Source: Antarctobacter sediminis (GTDB lineage: Bacteria; Pseudomonadota; Alphaproteobacteria; Rhodobacterales; Rhodobacteraceae). From it: DNA of 64,000 bases. The notes below the pieces were generated by a model, which saw only the letters and a list, made by a program, of their open reading frames with translations, was not told the DNA's origin and did not search any database. The first letter of the stretch is position 1. Each line of letters starts with the position of its first letter. The stretch spans positions 930,001-994,000 of the forward strand of contig NZ_JAHUZG010000001.1 in the NCBI RefSeq assembly GCF_019218285.1. The letters are read 5' to 3'. This document shows positions 53,603-62,499 of the stretch, in pieces. The translations under genes and the position numbers were made by a program.

Positions 53603-54549
53603 CCCGCTGGGGCACGGTCACCACGGTCAAGGCGCCACTGCGCGCGATCCTCGACTTCGCCGCCTGGCATCTCGAACTGGGCGCGCACAGGGTTTATCTC
53701 TATCTTGATGAGGACGCGCCACAGAGTTTCGCCGCGCTCAAGGCGCACCCAAAAATCCGGGTGGTGCAGACCGACGCCGCATGGTGGGCGAAACGCAACG
53801 GCCGCCCCGACAAACATCAGGCTCGTCAGGCCGCCAATGCCCGCCACGCCAACAACCGCAAACCCGAGGTCGACTGGCTGTGCCATATCGACGTGGATGA
53901 ATTTCTGCTGACCGACCGCCCGGTGGCGGAGCAACTGGCCGCGCTGAACCCATCGGCGCTTTGCGCCCGTGTCCGCCCGGTCGAGGCGCTGGCCCCCGGC
54001 AGCGGCACGCGGGAGGGTGAAACGGCATTCAAGGCCTTTCACCTTGACCAGACGGCCAGACAGGCCGCCGCCCGCGATTGTTTTCCGACTTGGGGGACAC
54101 ACCTGTCAGGCGGTTTTCTCAGCCATGTGGCCGGCAAGATGTTCTTTCGCGCGGGCACCAAGGGATTGCAGATCCGGATTCACAACGTCCTGCTGGACGG
54201 CGAACAGAACCCCGGACAGGCGGTATTGCCCGGTATCGAACTGGGCCATTTTCACGCCGCCAGCTGGGATCACTTTCTTTCCGCATACCGCTTTCGCCTT
54301 GCGCGCGGATCCTATCGTTCCGAGTTGAAACCGCAGGTCCGGGGAGAAGACGCCATCAACCTGCATGACCTGTTTCGCAGTATCGAATCCACCGGAGGCG
54401 AACCGGCCCTGCGCGCCTTCTTTGAAGAGGTCTGCACCGCCGATGCGGCACTTTGCACACGGCTTGACCGGCACGGTCTTTTGCGGCGACGGGTGATGAA
54501 TCTGCCCGCCTTGCGCAATTGTCACTTTCCCGACGTCAAACTGTCATAG
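53599..54549 (+). CDS. Glycosyltransferase (GT2/GT92-like)
   Basis: 316-residue protein aligned with the C-terminal half of its upstream neighbour: RWGTVTTVKAPLRAILDFAA, CHIDVDEFLLTDRP (metal motif at 96-102), HLSGGFLSHVAGKMFFR, ELGHFHAASWDHFL and FFEEVCTADAALCTRLDRHG. ATGA overlap (53599-53602) couples it to that gene. A tandem duplication produced the pair. Donor and acceptor are unknown. Confidence 0.8.
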   Translation: MTRWGTVTTVKAPLRAILDFAAWHLELGAHRVYLYLDEDAPQSFAALKAHPKIRVVQTDAAWWAKRNGRPDKHQARQAANARHANNRKPEVDWLCHIDVDEFLLTDRPVAEQLAALNPSALCARVRPVEALAPGSGTREGETAFKAFHLDQTARQAAARDCFPTWGTHLSGGFLSHVAGKMFFRAGTKGLQIRIHNVLLDGEQNPGQAVLPGIELGHFHAASWDHFLSAYRFRLARGSYRSELKPQVRGEDAINLHDLFRSIESTGGEPALRAFFEEVCTADAALCTRLDRHGLLRRRVMNLPALRNCHFPDVKLS

Positions 54550-54617
54550 GCTCTGCACCAGTTTCCCGTCTGGATGGGATCCCGCCCCGTCATCCGGCCC
54601 CCAAATCGAGCGAACGA

Positions 54618-54646
54618 TTGACCTTTCCACCAGTTTTGACTATGGC
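54618..54646 (+). promoter_or_regulatory. Sigma70-type promoter of the DEAD-box helicase gene
   Basis: TTGACC, a 17-base spacer and TATGGC make a good -35/-10 pair. The resulting leader of about 100 bases contains a GGGCC-ACACG-GGCCC hairpin, as in some cold-shock helicase mRNAs. Confidence 0.6.
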
Positions 54647-54750
54647 AAGCGCCACACAGGGGGATGACTGTACTGCCACCGGGCCACACGGGCCCTTCCC
54701 CAATCAGACGCGCGGGCCAGGCTTAGTGTCCGCAAACAAACCGGACATAT

Positions 54751-56118
54751 ATGACCAAATTCTCTGATCTGAACCTCAGCCCGAAAGTCCTGAAAGCCGT
54801 CGAAGAGGCCGGCTATGAAAGCCCGACGCCGATTCAGGAAGGCGCCATTCCCCACGCGCTTGAAGGCAAGGACGTGCTGGGGATCGCCCAGACAGGCACC
54901 GGCAAGACCGCCAGCTTTACCCTTCCGATGATCTGCAAGCTGGCCCGTGGCCGCGCCCGAGCCCGGATGCCGCGCAGCCTTGTGCTTTGCCCGACCCGCG
55001 AACTGGCCGCACAGGTCGCCGAAAACTTCGACACCTATTCCAAATACGTCAAACTGACCAAGGCGCTGCTGATCGGTGGCGTTTCCTTCAAGGAACAGGA
55101 TGTCCTGATCGACAAGGGCGTCGACGTTCTGATCGCTACACCGGGCCGCCTGCTGGACCATTTCGAACGTGGCAAGCTGCTGTTGACCGGCATCGAGATC
55201 ATGGTCGTGGACGAAGCAGACCGGATGCTGGACATGGGGTTCATCCCCGATATCGAACGCATCTTCTCGCTGACGCCCTTCACCCGCCAGACCCTGTTCT
55301 TTTCGGCCACCATGGCCCCCGAGATCGAGCGGATCACCAACACCTTCCTCTCTGCCCCCGCGCGGATCGAGGTTGCGCGTCAGGCGACCGCCTCGGAAAC
55401 CATCGAACAGGGCGCCGTCGTCTTCAAACCCTCGCGCAAGGATCGCGAAGGCAGCGAAAAACGCCGCGTCCTGCGTGCGCTGATCGACGCCGAAGGCGAA
55501 GCCTGCACAAACGCCATCATTTTCTGCAACCGCAAGATCGACGTGGATGTGGTGGCCAAATCGCTGAAGAAATACGGTTATGACGCCGCGCCGATCCACG
55601 GTGATCTGGATCAGTCGCAGCGGATGAAAACGCTGGACGGGTTCCGCAACGGCGACGTGCGTCTGCTGATTGCCTCGGACGTGGCGGCGCGCGGGCTGGA
55701 TATTCCGGCCGTCAGCCATGTGTTCAACTTCGACGTGCCGTCGCATGCCGAGGATTACGTTCACCGCATCGGGCGCACGGGCCGCGCAGGCCGCTCCGGC
55801 AAGGCCTTTACCATCTGCACCCCGCGCGATGAAAAATACTTCGACGCGGTGGAAAAGCTGATCCAGAAGGAAATTCCCAAGCTGGACAACCCGGTCAAGA
55901 CCGAGGCCCCCAAACCCGTCGAAACCGCCGAGGAACAACCCGTCCGCAAAAGCAGCAGCAGCCGCCGTTCGGAAAAATCCGAAGACCGCGCGCCGCGCAG
56001 CTCGGATCGCGGCCGTTCCTCGGACCGCCGTGGTGGCCGCGACAACAATGTCGTCGGCATGGGTGATCACATGCCCGAATTCATCGCACTCAGCTTTGAG
56101 GAACGGCGCGCCAGCTAA
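54751..56118 (+). CDS. DEAD-box ATP-dependent RNA helicase, RhlE-type
   Basis: 455-residue helicase. The Q motif (F4 and Q29), Walker A AQTGTGKT (46-53), PTRELAAQ, DEAD in MVVDEADRML, SAT, and HRIGRTGRAGRSG are all present. After about residue 385 comes a low-complexity basic-acidic tail with SSSSRRSEKSEDRAPRSSDR, common in RhlE/cold-shock helicases and used for RNA binding. It unwinds RNA in ribosome assembly or decay, possibly together with RNase J, whose gene converges on it. Confidence 0.93.
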   Translation: MTKFSDLNLSPKVLKAVEEAGYESPTPIQEGAIPHALEGKDVLGIAQTGTGKTASFTLPMICKLARGRARARMPRSLVLCPTRELAAQVAENFDTYSKYVKLTKALLIGGVSFKEQDVLIDKGVDVLIATPGRLLDHFERGKLLLTGIEIMVVDEADRMLDMGFIPDIERIFSLTPFTRQTLFFSATMAPEIERITNTFLSAPARIEVARQATASETIEQGAVVFKPSRKDREGSEKRRVLRALIDAEGEACTNAIIFCNRKIDVDVVAKSLKKYGYDAAPIHGDLDQSQRMKTLDGFRNGDVRLLIASDVAARGLDIPAVSHVFNFDVPSHAEDYVHRIGRTGRAGRSGKAFTICTPRDEKYFDAVEKLIQKEIPKLDNPVKTEAPKPVETAEEQPVRKSSSSRRSEKSEDRAPRSSDRGRSSDRRGGRDNNVVGMGDHMPEFIALSFEERRAS

Positions 56119-56146
56119 GCCTCCTGCGCGCCCCCTCAGAAACGAC

Positions 56147-56177
56147 AAAGGCCGGCCCTTGCGGGACCGGCCTTTTT
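56147..56177. terminator. Bidirectional terminator between helicase and RNase J genes
   Basis: AAAGGCCGG-CCC-TTGC-GGG-A-CCGGCCTTT forms a strong stem with one bulge and five T on the plus side (A-run gives T on the minus side). It separates the convergent genes. Confidence 0.88.
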
Positions 56178-56197
56178 CTTGGTCATAGGTGATGGGG

Positions 56198-57865
56198 TCA
56201 GCTCAGCCGGCTGACCACCACCGTGACTTCGGGCTTTTTGCCAATCTCGTTCAGCGCGGTTTGACGCGCGACGCGGCGCAGCCCTTCCTCCAGCTTGTCG
56301 TCATCGGTCAAGGTCTTGCTGCCTGCGCGGCCCATGAACTGCGACAGGTCTTCTTCGAGAATATCGACCAGCGGCGCGTGGCTGCGGCCCTGTTCGGGCA
56401 GACCCATCAGGTCACACCACGGATCCCCAAGCGGTTCATCATCTTCGTCGAGGATCACGGTAATTACCACGTGGCCATTCAGCGCCATACGGATCCGGTC
56501 GCGGACGATCCCGTCCAGAGCACCGATCTGTACCGAGCCATCCAGATAGGTGCGCCCGGTTTCGATATATTCAACCACGCGCGGTTCATTCCCCGACAGG
56601 TCGATCATCATGCCGTTTACAGCCAGAACCCCCGCGCGTCCCTTGGCCGACGCAAGGCTGGCGTGTTCGCGCAGGTGCCGGTGTTCGCCATGCATCGGCA
56701 CGACGATCTGCGGGTTCACGACATCATGCACGGTTTCCAGATCCGGACGGTTCGCGTGTCCCGAGACATGGTAGTCGCCCATCGAATCGTCGACCACATC
56801 AACGCCCTTTTCGGACAGTTGGTTCATGATCCGGATCACGTCACGTTCGTTGCCCGGAATGGTCTTGGAGGAGAAAAGAAAGAGGTCGCCCTCTTTCAAT
56901 TCGATGCCGTTGTATTTGCCCCGCGCCAACTGGGCACTGGCGGCCCGGCGTTCGCCCTGACTGCCGGTGACCAGCAGCATGACATTCTCACGCGGCAGGC
57001 TCGACACGTCCTCGGGGCCGATCACCTTGGGAAATCCGGTCAGAACGCCGGTTTCCACCGCCGCCTCGATCATCCGGCGCATGGCACGCCCCAAAAGACA
57101 GATCGACCGCCCGGCCCGTTCCCCCGCCTCGGCAAGGGTTTTTACCCGTGCCACGTTCGAGGCAAAGGTCGTGGCGACAACCATGTTGCGCGCCTCGGAG
57201 ACCAGTTTTTCAACCGACGGGCCAACCGTCGCCTCCGACCGGCCGGCATGGCGCGAGAAAACATTGGTCGAGTCGCAGATCAGCGCCTTGACCCCATCCT
57301 TGGCCACCTCGCCCCACAGGACGGGATCCCAAGGCTCCCCCACCAAGGGCGTCGGGTCCAGTTTGAAATCCCCGGTATGGACAATCCGCCCGGCAGGGCT
57401 GTCGATCACCAGCGCGCTGCTTTCCGGAATGGAATGCGAGATCGGCAAAAATCCCACGGTAAAGGGGCCAACGGTCACGTTTTCCGGCCAAGCGGAACAA
57501 GTCCGAACAGCCTTGCCCTCGACCCCGTATTCCGCCAGCTTGCCGCGCGCGATATTGGCGGTAAACGCCCGTGCGTAGATCGGCACACCCAGCGCGTCAA
57601 AAGTGTGACCGACAGCGCCGACATGATCCTCATGCGCATGAGTGATGAACAGCGCCTCGATCCGATGTTTGTTCGCCTTCAGCCAGCTGATGTCCGGCAG
57701 GATCAGGTCAACGCCCGGCGTCGTGTCCATGTCGGGGAAAGTCACCCCCATGTCGACGACGATCAGCCGTTCCTCCCCCGGTTTGCCATAGCCATAGACA
57801 TAGCAGTTCATGCCGATTTCGCCGGCGCCGCCAAGCGGCAGATAGATCAGTCGGTTCTCGCTCAT
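56198..57865 (-). CDS. rnj: Ribonuclease J
   Basis: 555-residue metallo-beta-lactamase/beta-CASP nuclease. The zinc motif HxHxDH is H76-H78-D80-H81 in THAHEDHVGA, with LPLGGAGEIGMN at the N-terminus and SGHANRPDLE and PMHGEHRHLREHA later. Length is standard. It acts as endo- and 5'-exonuclease in RNA turnover and rRNA maturation. It overlaps coaX by four bases, in the conserved nuoN-birA-coaX-rnj order of related genomes. Confidence 0.94.
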   Translation of the reverse strand: MSENRLIYLPLGGAGEIGMNCYVYGYGKPGEERLIVVDMGVTFPDMDTTPGVDLILPDISWLKANKHRIEALFITHAHEDHVGAVGHTFDALGVPIYARAFTANIARGKLAEYGVEGKAVRTCSAWPENVTVGPFTVGFLPISHSIPESSALVIDSPAGRIVHTGDFKLDPTPLVGEPWDPVLWGEVAKDGVKALICDSTNVFSRHAGRSEATVGPSVEKLVSEARNMVVATTFASNVARVKTLAEAGERAGRSICLLGRAMRRMIEAAVETGVLTGFPKVIGPEDVSSLPRENVMLLVTGSQGERRAASAQLARGKYNGIELKEGDLFLFSSKTIPGNERDVIRIMNQLSEKGVDVVDDSMGDYHVSGHANRPDLETVHDVVNPQIVVPMHGEHRHLREHASLASAKGRAGVLAVNGMMIDLSGNEPRVVEYIETGRTYLDGSVQIGALDGIVRDRIRMALNGHVVITVILDEDDEPLGDPWCDLMGLPEQGRSHAPLVDILEEDLSQFMGRAGSKTLTDDDKLEEGLRRVARQTALNEIGKKPEVTVVVSRLS

Positions 57866-58644
57866 GCGGGCGCCTCAATTGTCTTGTTGTGATTATGGAT
57901 TCGGACCAGCCCGTGCATGGTCAGGAATTCTTCGAACGCATCGAACAGCGGGTCGGCCTGCTGGAATAACGGCGCCAGCCCGCCAGTGGCTATCACCTTC
58001 ATCGGACGATCCCGCTCGGCCCGGATACGGGTGCAGATTTCGCGTACCAACCCGACATAGCCCCAATAGACACCAGACTGCATGCAGGCGACCGTATTGG
58101 TGCCCACAACGCGCTGCGGTTTGGTGATGTCCACATGCGGCAGGGCGGCCGCTGCAAGGTGCAGCGCCTCAAGGCTCAGGTTTACGCCCGGCGCAATCAC
58201 CCCGCCCACATAGGCGCCATCCTCGTCAACCACGTCAAAGGTCGTCGCCGTGCCGAAATCCACCACGATCAGGTCCCCCCCGAACAGGTCGAACCCGGCC
58301 ACGGTGTTCACCAGACGATCCGGCCCCACCTGCGTTCCCTCGTCCACCCGCACGTCCACCGGCAAAGCGCACTCAGGCTTGCCCACGACCCATGGCCGCG
58401 TGTTGAAATACCGGTCCGACAGAACACGGAGGTTAAAGACCACGCGCGGCACCGTGGACGATATGATGACGTCGGTGATGTCTGCCTCGATCTTCTGGAA
58501 CTCCATCAGGGTGGACAGCCAGACATAATACTGGTCCGCCGTCCGCTGATGTTCCGTCGCGGTGCGCCATGTGGCGATGAATGCCTGCCCGTCCCAGATC
58601 GAGAAAACGGTATTTGTGTTGCCACAGTCGATGGCCAAAAGCAT
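57862..58644 (-). CDS. coaX: Type III pantothenate kinase
   Basis: 260-residue ASKHA-fold kinase. MLLAIDCGNTNTVFSIWDG is the phosphate loop with the catalytic aspartate, VGPDRLVNTVAG and VVDFGTATTFDVVDEDGAYVGG are the conserved CoaX blocks, and KVIATGGLAPLF the adenosine motif. It phosphorylates pantothenate as the first step of CoA synthesis. Start ATG at 58644; nine bases after birA. Confidence 0.95.
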   Translation of the reverse strand: MLLAIDCGNTNTVFSIWDGQAFIATWRTATEHQRTADQYYVWLSTLMEFQKIEADITDVIISSTVPRVVFNLRVLSDRYFNTRPWVVGKPECALPVDVRVDEGTQVGPDRLVNTVAGFDLFGGDLIVVDFGTATTFDVVDEDGAYVGGVIAPGVNLSLEALHLAAAALPHVDITKPQRVVGTNTVACMQSGVYWGYVGLVREICTRIRAERDRPMKVIATGGLAPLFQQADPLFDAFEEFLTMHGLVRIHNHNKTIEAPA

Positions 58645-58653
58645 GACGCCCGC

Positions 58654-59397
58654 CTATTCGAAAAAGATATCTGCCGCCGCGATGGTCACACGGCCTTTGG
58701 GCGTCTTTAGGACAAGTTGCCCGGCGCCGTCCACCGTCTCGAAAACGCCGGTGGTGCTCTCACGCGACGTGCGGGCAACGATCACCTCGCCCAACCGCGC
58801 CGCCCGCGACAGCCAAAGACTGCGGATCGGATCGAACCCATAGGTGACAAATCGTTCTTCCTGCACCGCATAGGCCTCGGCCAACGCATCCAGAAAAACC
58901 TCGGGCAAGACCCGAACACCCGTTTCCTCCAGCAATGACACCGGCGCAACCGCGCCCGCCTCCACCGCCTCGCGTCCGGGCGCGGCCAGAAGATTGACCC
59001 CGATCCCGATCGCCAGATGCCCGCCGGGGCCACCGATCCCTTCCAACAGGATTCCGGCCAGCTTGCCACCGTTCAGCAAGACATCATTGGGCCATTTCAA
59101 CGCCAGCCCGGCCTCGGTCCCCGACACCGACGCCAGCGCGTCATAAAGCGCAAGCGACGCCACGAAGGACCGCAGCGCCAGTTTGTCAGCTGTCTCGTCG
59201 GGCCGCAGCACCAGCGTTCCGGCAAAATTCCCCGCCGGGTTGACCCAGGCCCGGCCGCGTCGCCCGCGCGCCGCCGTCTGACGCAAACCCAGGATCCACT
59301 CGGGCCCCGAAAGCCCGCCCGCGATCCGCGCCGCCTCGGCATTGGTGCTGTCCACTTCCGCCAGCACGCGCCGCCCATAACCCGAAGGCCAGCCCAT
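58654..59397 (-). CDS. birA: Biotin-[acetyl-CoA carboxylase] ligase
   Basis: 247-residue ligase without the N-terminal DNA-binding domain of E. coli BirA, so it is a pure enzyme. ATG 59397 follows GGAGG; a GTG at 59427 is an alternative. LAEVDSTNAEAARI, AARGRRGRAWVNPAGN (biotinoyl-AMP loop) and LKWPNDVLLNGGKLAGIL are the key blocks. It attaches biotin to carboxylase carrier proteins. Confidence 0.93.
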   Translation of the reverse strand: MGWPSGYGRRVLAEVDSTNAEAARIAGGLSGPEWILGLRQTAARGRRGRAWVNPAGNFAGTLVLRPDETADKLALRSFVASLALYDALASVSGTEAGLALKWPNDVLLNGGKLAGILLEGIGGPGGHLAIGIGVNLLAAPGREAVEAGAVAPVSLLEETGVRVLPEVFLDALAEAYAVQEERFVTYGFDPIRSLWLSRAARLGEVIVARTSRESTTGVFETVDGAGQLVLKTPKGRVTIAAADIFFE

Positions 59398-59475
59398 CAG
59401 GACCGGCCTCCAGTTTCTTCTTGGCACAAATACTCCCGCCGGAGGCGGTCCGACAGCGCCCCGGGCGCACCGCGA

Positions 59476-60918
59476 TCAGTTGACAAGCGTTGCCGCCGCC
59501 GCCTGTGCCGCGCCTTCAATACCAAAGAGATTGACGACACCGGCCACCATGATGACCGCCGAGACCATGAGAAAACCCCAGAGAACCGGCGACTTGCCGC
59601 CATCCAGCGCATCTTCGCGATCCTGACCGAAATACATGTAAAACACGATCCGCAGGTAGTAGAAAGCACCGATGACCGAGGCCACCACGCCCGCCACCGC
59701 CAGCCAAGCCAGACCACCCTCATAGGCGGCGCGCAGCACGTAGAACTTGCCGAAGAACCCGACCAGCGGCGGCACACCGGCGAGGCTGAACAACAGCACC
59801 AGCATGGCCAGCGCCTTGCCCGGCTCGCGGGTCGAATACATGCCAAGGCTCTGGATATCGGTAACCGGTTGGCCGTCGCGTTCCATCGACAGGATAAAGG
59901 CAAATGTGCCGACGTTCATGGTGACGTAGATCGCCATGTAGATCAGCATTGCCTGCACGCCCAGTTCGGTTCCCGCGGCCAGCCCCATCAGCGCATAGCC
60001 CATGTGGGCGATCGAGGAATAGGCCATCAGTCGCTTGATGTCGCGCTGGCCGATCGCGGCAATCGACCCGACGAACATCGACAAAACCGACAACAAGGCC
60101 ACGACCTGCCCCCAATCCGCGGTCGCCTGACCGAAGGCATCGAACATCACGCGGGCAAAGAGCGCCATGGCCGCCACTTTCGGAGCGGTGGCAAAGAAGG
60201 CCGTCACCGGCGTCGGCGACCCTTCGTAGACATCCGGCGTCCACATGTGGAACGGCACCGCCGAAACCTTGAACGCCAAACCGGCAATCAGCATGACCAG
60301 ACCGATCAGCAGGCCAACGGAAACATGGCCTTCGGTCGCCGTCTGGATGATGCCCGAAAACAGTGTCGTTCCGGCAAAGCCATAGGTCAGCGAGGCACCG
60401 TAAAGCAACAGACCCGACGACAACGCGCCCAGCACAAAGTACTTCAGTCCGGCCTCAGTGGACTTGGCACTGTCACGGCGGAGCGAGGCCACCACGTAAA
60501 GCGACAGCGATTGCAGTTCGAGGCCCATGTAAAGCGCCATCAGGTCGCCCGCAGAGACCATCATCATCATGCCGACTGCCGCCAGCGTGATCAGCAGCGG
60601 ATATTCGAACCGCAGCAAGCCCCGGCGCGCCATGTAACCTTCGCTCATCAGCAGCACCGCCGCCGCCGAGACAAGGATCACAACCTTGGCGAACCGCGCA
60701 AAGCCATCGTTGATGAACATACCGTTGAAGGCCACCTGAGTGCCCTCGCCGGTGGTTCCGATCCAGAAGGCCAGCGCAAGGAACAGCGCCGAGGTCACCC
60801 AGACCAGCAGCGGCGCGAACTTGTCCTTGCCGCTGTAGACAGCCCCAACCAGCGCCGCCATCGCGTAAACCGCCAGCCAGATTTCCGGCATGATGATGTT
60901 GAGATCGGCCGAGATCAT
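59476..60918 (-). CDS. nuoN: NADH-quinone oxidoreductase subunit N
   Basis: 480-residue antiporter-like subunit of complex I with 14 membrane segments. [19 protein letters not shown], the transmembrane lysine region [21 protein letters not shown], and [18 protein letters not shown] are diagnostic. It pumps protons in the membrane arm. It is the last nuo gene; birA follows after 78 bases. Confidence 0.96.
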   Translation of the reverse strand: MISADLNIIMPEIWLAVYAMAALVGAVYSGKDKFAPLLVWVTSALFLALAFWIGTTGEGTQVAFNGMFINDGFARFAKVVILVSAAAVLLMSEGYMARRGLLRFEYPLLITLAAVGMMMMVSAGDLMALYMGLELQSLSLYVVASLRRDSAKSTEAGLKYFVLGALSSGLLLYGASLTYGFAGTTLFSGIIQTATEGHVSVGLLIGLVMLIAGLAFKVSAVPFHMWTPDVYEGSPTPVTAFFATAPKVAAMALFARVMFDAFGQATADWGQVVALLSVLSMFVGSIAAIGQRDIKRLMAYSSIAHMGYALMGLAAGTELGVQAMLIYMAIYVTMNVGTFAFILSMERDGQPVTDIQSLGMYSTREPGKALAMLVLLFSLAGVPPLVGFFGKFYVLRAAYEGGLAWLAVAGVVASVIGAFYYLRIVFYMYFGQDREDALDGGKSPVLWGFLMVSAVIMVAGVVNLFGIEGAAQAAAATLVN

Positions 60919-60930
60919 GTCCCGCTCTCC

Positions 60931-62499
60931 TTAGTGTTCCGCGACAGCAACTTGCGTGTCGGCCTCGGTGCGGCCGGCAGCGGCAAGCGCCGTGTCGTAT
61001 TTCGTGACCAATGCCTCGACCGCGGGGCCGGTGCGATCCAGGATCGGCGCCGGATAGACCCCCATCCAGATCGTCATCACCACCAGCGGTGCAAAGATCG
61101 CCTTTTCGCGCGTGGTCATGTCCTTGATGGTCTTGAGGCTTTCCTTGATGAGGTCGCCCATGACCACCCGGCGATACAGCCACAGCGCATAGGCTGCCGA
61201 CAGGATCACGCCGGTCGCGGCGCCCGCCGCCACCCAGGTGTTGACCTGGAAAATCCCCATCAGCGTCAGGAATTCCCCGACAAAGCCCGAGGTGCCCGGC
61301 AGCCCCACGTTGGCCATGGTGAACAGCATGAAGATCAGCGCATAGGCCGGCATCCGGTTGACCAGACCGCCATAGGCGTCGATTTCGCGCGTGTGCATCC
61401 GATCATAGATCACGCCCACGCAGAGGAAGAGCGCGCCCGAGATAAACCCGTGCGAGATCATCTGGAAGATCGCGCCATCGACCCCCTGCTGGTTCGCCGC
61501 GAAGATGCCCATGGTGACATATCCCATGTGCGCCACCGACGAATAGGCGATCAGCTTTTTCATGTCTTCCTGCACCAGCGCCACCAGCGAGGTGTAGATG
61601 ATCGCAATCACCGACAGCGTGAAAACAAAGTTCGCCATCACGTCGCTGCCCACCGGGAACATCGCAAGGCTGAACCGCAGGAAGCCGTAGCCGCCCATCT
61701 TCAGCAGGATCGCGGCCAGCACGACCGACCCGGCGGTCGGCGCCTGCACGTGTGCCTCGGGCAACCATGTGTGGACCGGCCACATCGGCATCTTGACCGC
61801 GAAGCTGGCGAAGAAGGCGAGGAACAGCATGGTTTGCATCCCGCCAATGATCTGGACACCGAGGATCGAGAAGCTTTCCGAAGCAAAGTTGTGCTTGAGC
61901 AACGAGACGTCGCAGCCGCCAATACAGGTGGTGCCCGCATCCGCATACATCGCCACCATGGCCACCAGCATCAGAACCGAGCCGAGGAAGGTGTAGAGGA
62001 AGAACTTGAAGCTGGCGTAGATCCGGTCCTTGCCGCCCCAGATGCCGATGATCAGGAACATCGGGATAAGGCAGGCCTCGAAGAAGAGGTAGAACAGAAC
62101 CAAGTCCAGCGCCATGAACACGCCCAGCATGAGCGTCTCAAGCATCAGGAAGGCGATCATGTATTCCTTGACGCGGTGCTTGACGTCCCAGCTGGCCGCG
62201 ATGACCAGCGGCATCATGAAGGTGGTCAGCAGCACGAACAGGACCGAAATCCCGTCCACCCCCATGCGATAGCTGAGCCCAAGGAGCCATTCACGCTCTT
62301 CCAGCATCTGGAAGCCGGTGTTCGACGCGTCGAACTGCGCCAGGATGAACAGCGAGATCAGGAAGGTCGCTCCCGTGGCGATCATCGCAAGCCATTTCGC
62401 GTTGCGTTGCGCCGCCTCGTCGTCGCCCCGCAGGAACAGCGCAAGGATCAGCGCTGCCAGTGCGGGCAGGAAGGTGACGATGGAAAGCAGGTTGCCCAT
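60931..62499 (-). CDS. nuoM: NADH-quinone oxidoreductase subunit M
   Basis: 522-residue antiporter-like subunit. ATG 62499 shares one base with the nuoL stop (TAATG), and gives the family start [21 protein letters not shown]-type stretch [38 protein letters not shown] and [20 protein letters not shown] hold the conserved Lys, His and Glu of the proton path. It works between NuoL and NuoN in complex I. Confidence 0.96.
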   Translation of the reverse strand: MGNLLSIVTFLPALAALILALFLRGDDEAAQRNAKWLAMIATGATFLISLFILAQFDASNTGFQMLEEREWLLGLSYRMGVDGISVLFVLLTTFMMPLVIAASWDVKHRVKEYMIAFLMLETLMLGVFMALDLVLFYLFFEACLIPMFLIIGIWGGKDRIYASFKFFLYTFLGSVLMLVAMVAMYADAGTTCIGGCDVSLLKHNFASESFSILGVQIIGGMQTMLFLAFFASFAVKMPMWPVHTWLPEAHVQAPTAGSVVLAAILLKMGGYGFLRFSLAMFPVGSDVMANFVFTLSVIAIIYTSLVALVQEDMKKLIAYSSVAHMGYVTMGIFAANQQGVDGAIFQMISHGFISGALFLCVGVIYDRMHTREIDAYGGLVNRMPAYALIFMLFTMANVGLPGTSGFVGEFLTLMGIFQVNTWVAAGAATGVILSAAYALWLYRRVVMGDLIKESLKTIKDMTTREKAIFAPLVVMTIWMGVYPAPILDRTGPAVEALVTKYDTALAAAGRTEADTQVAVAEH

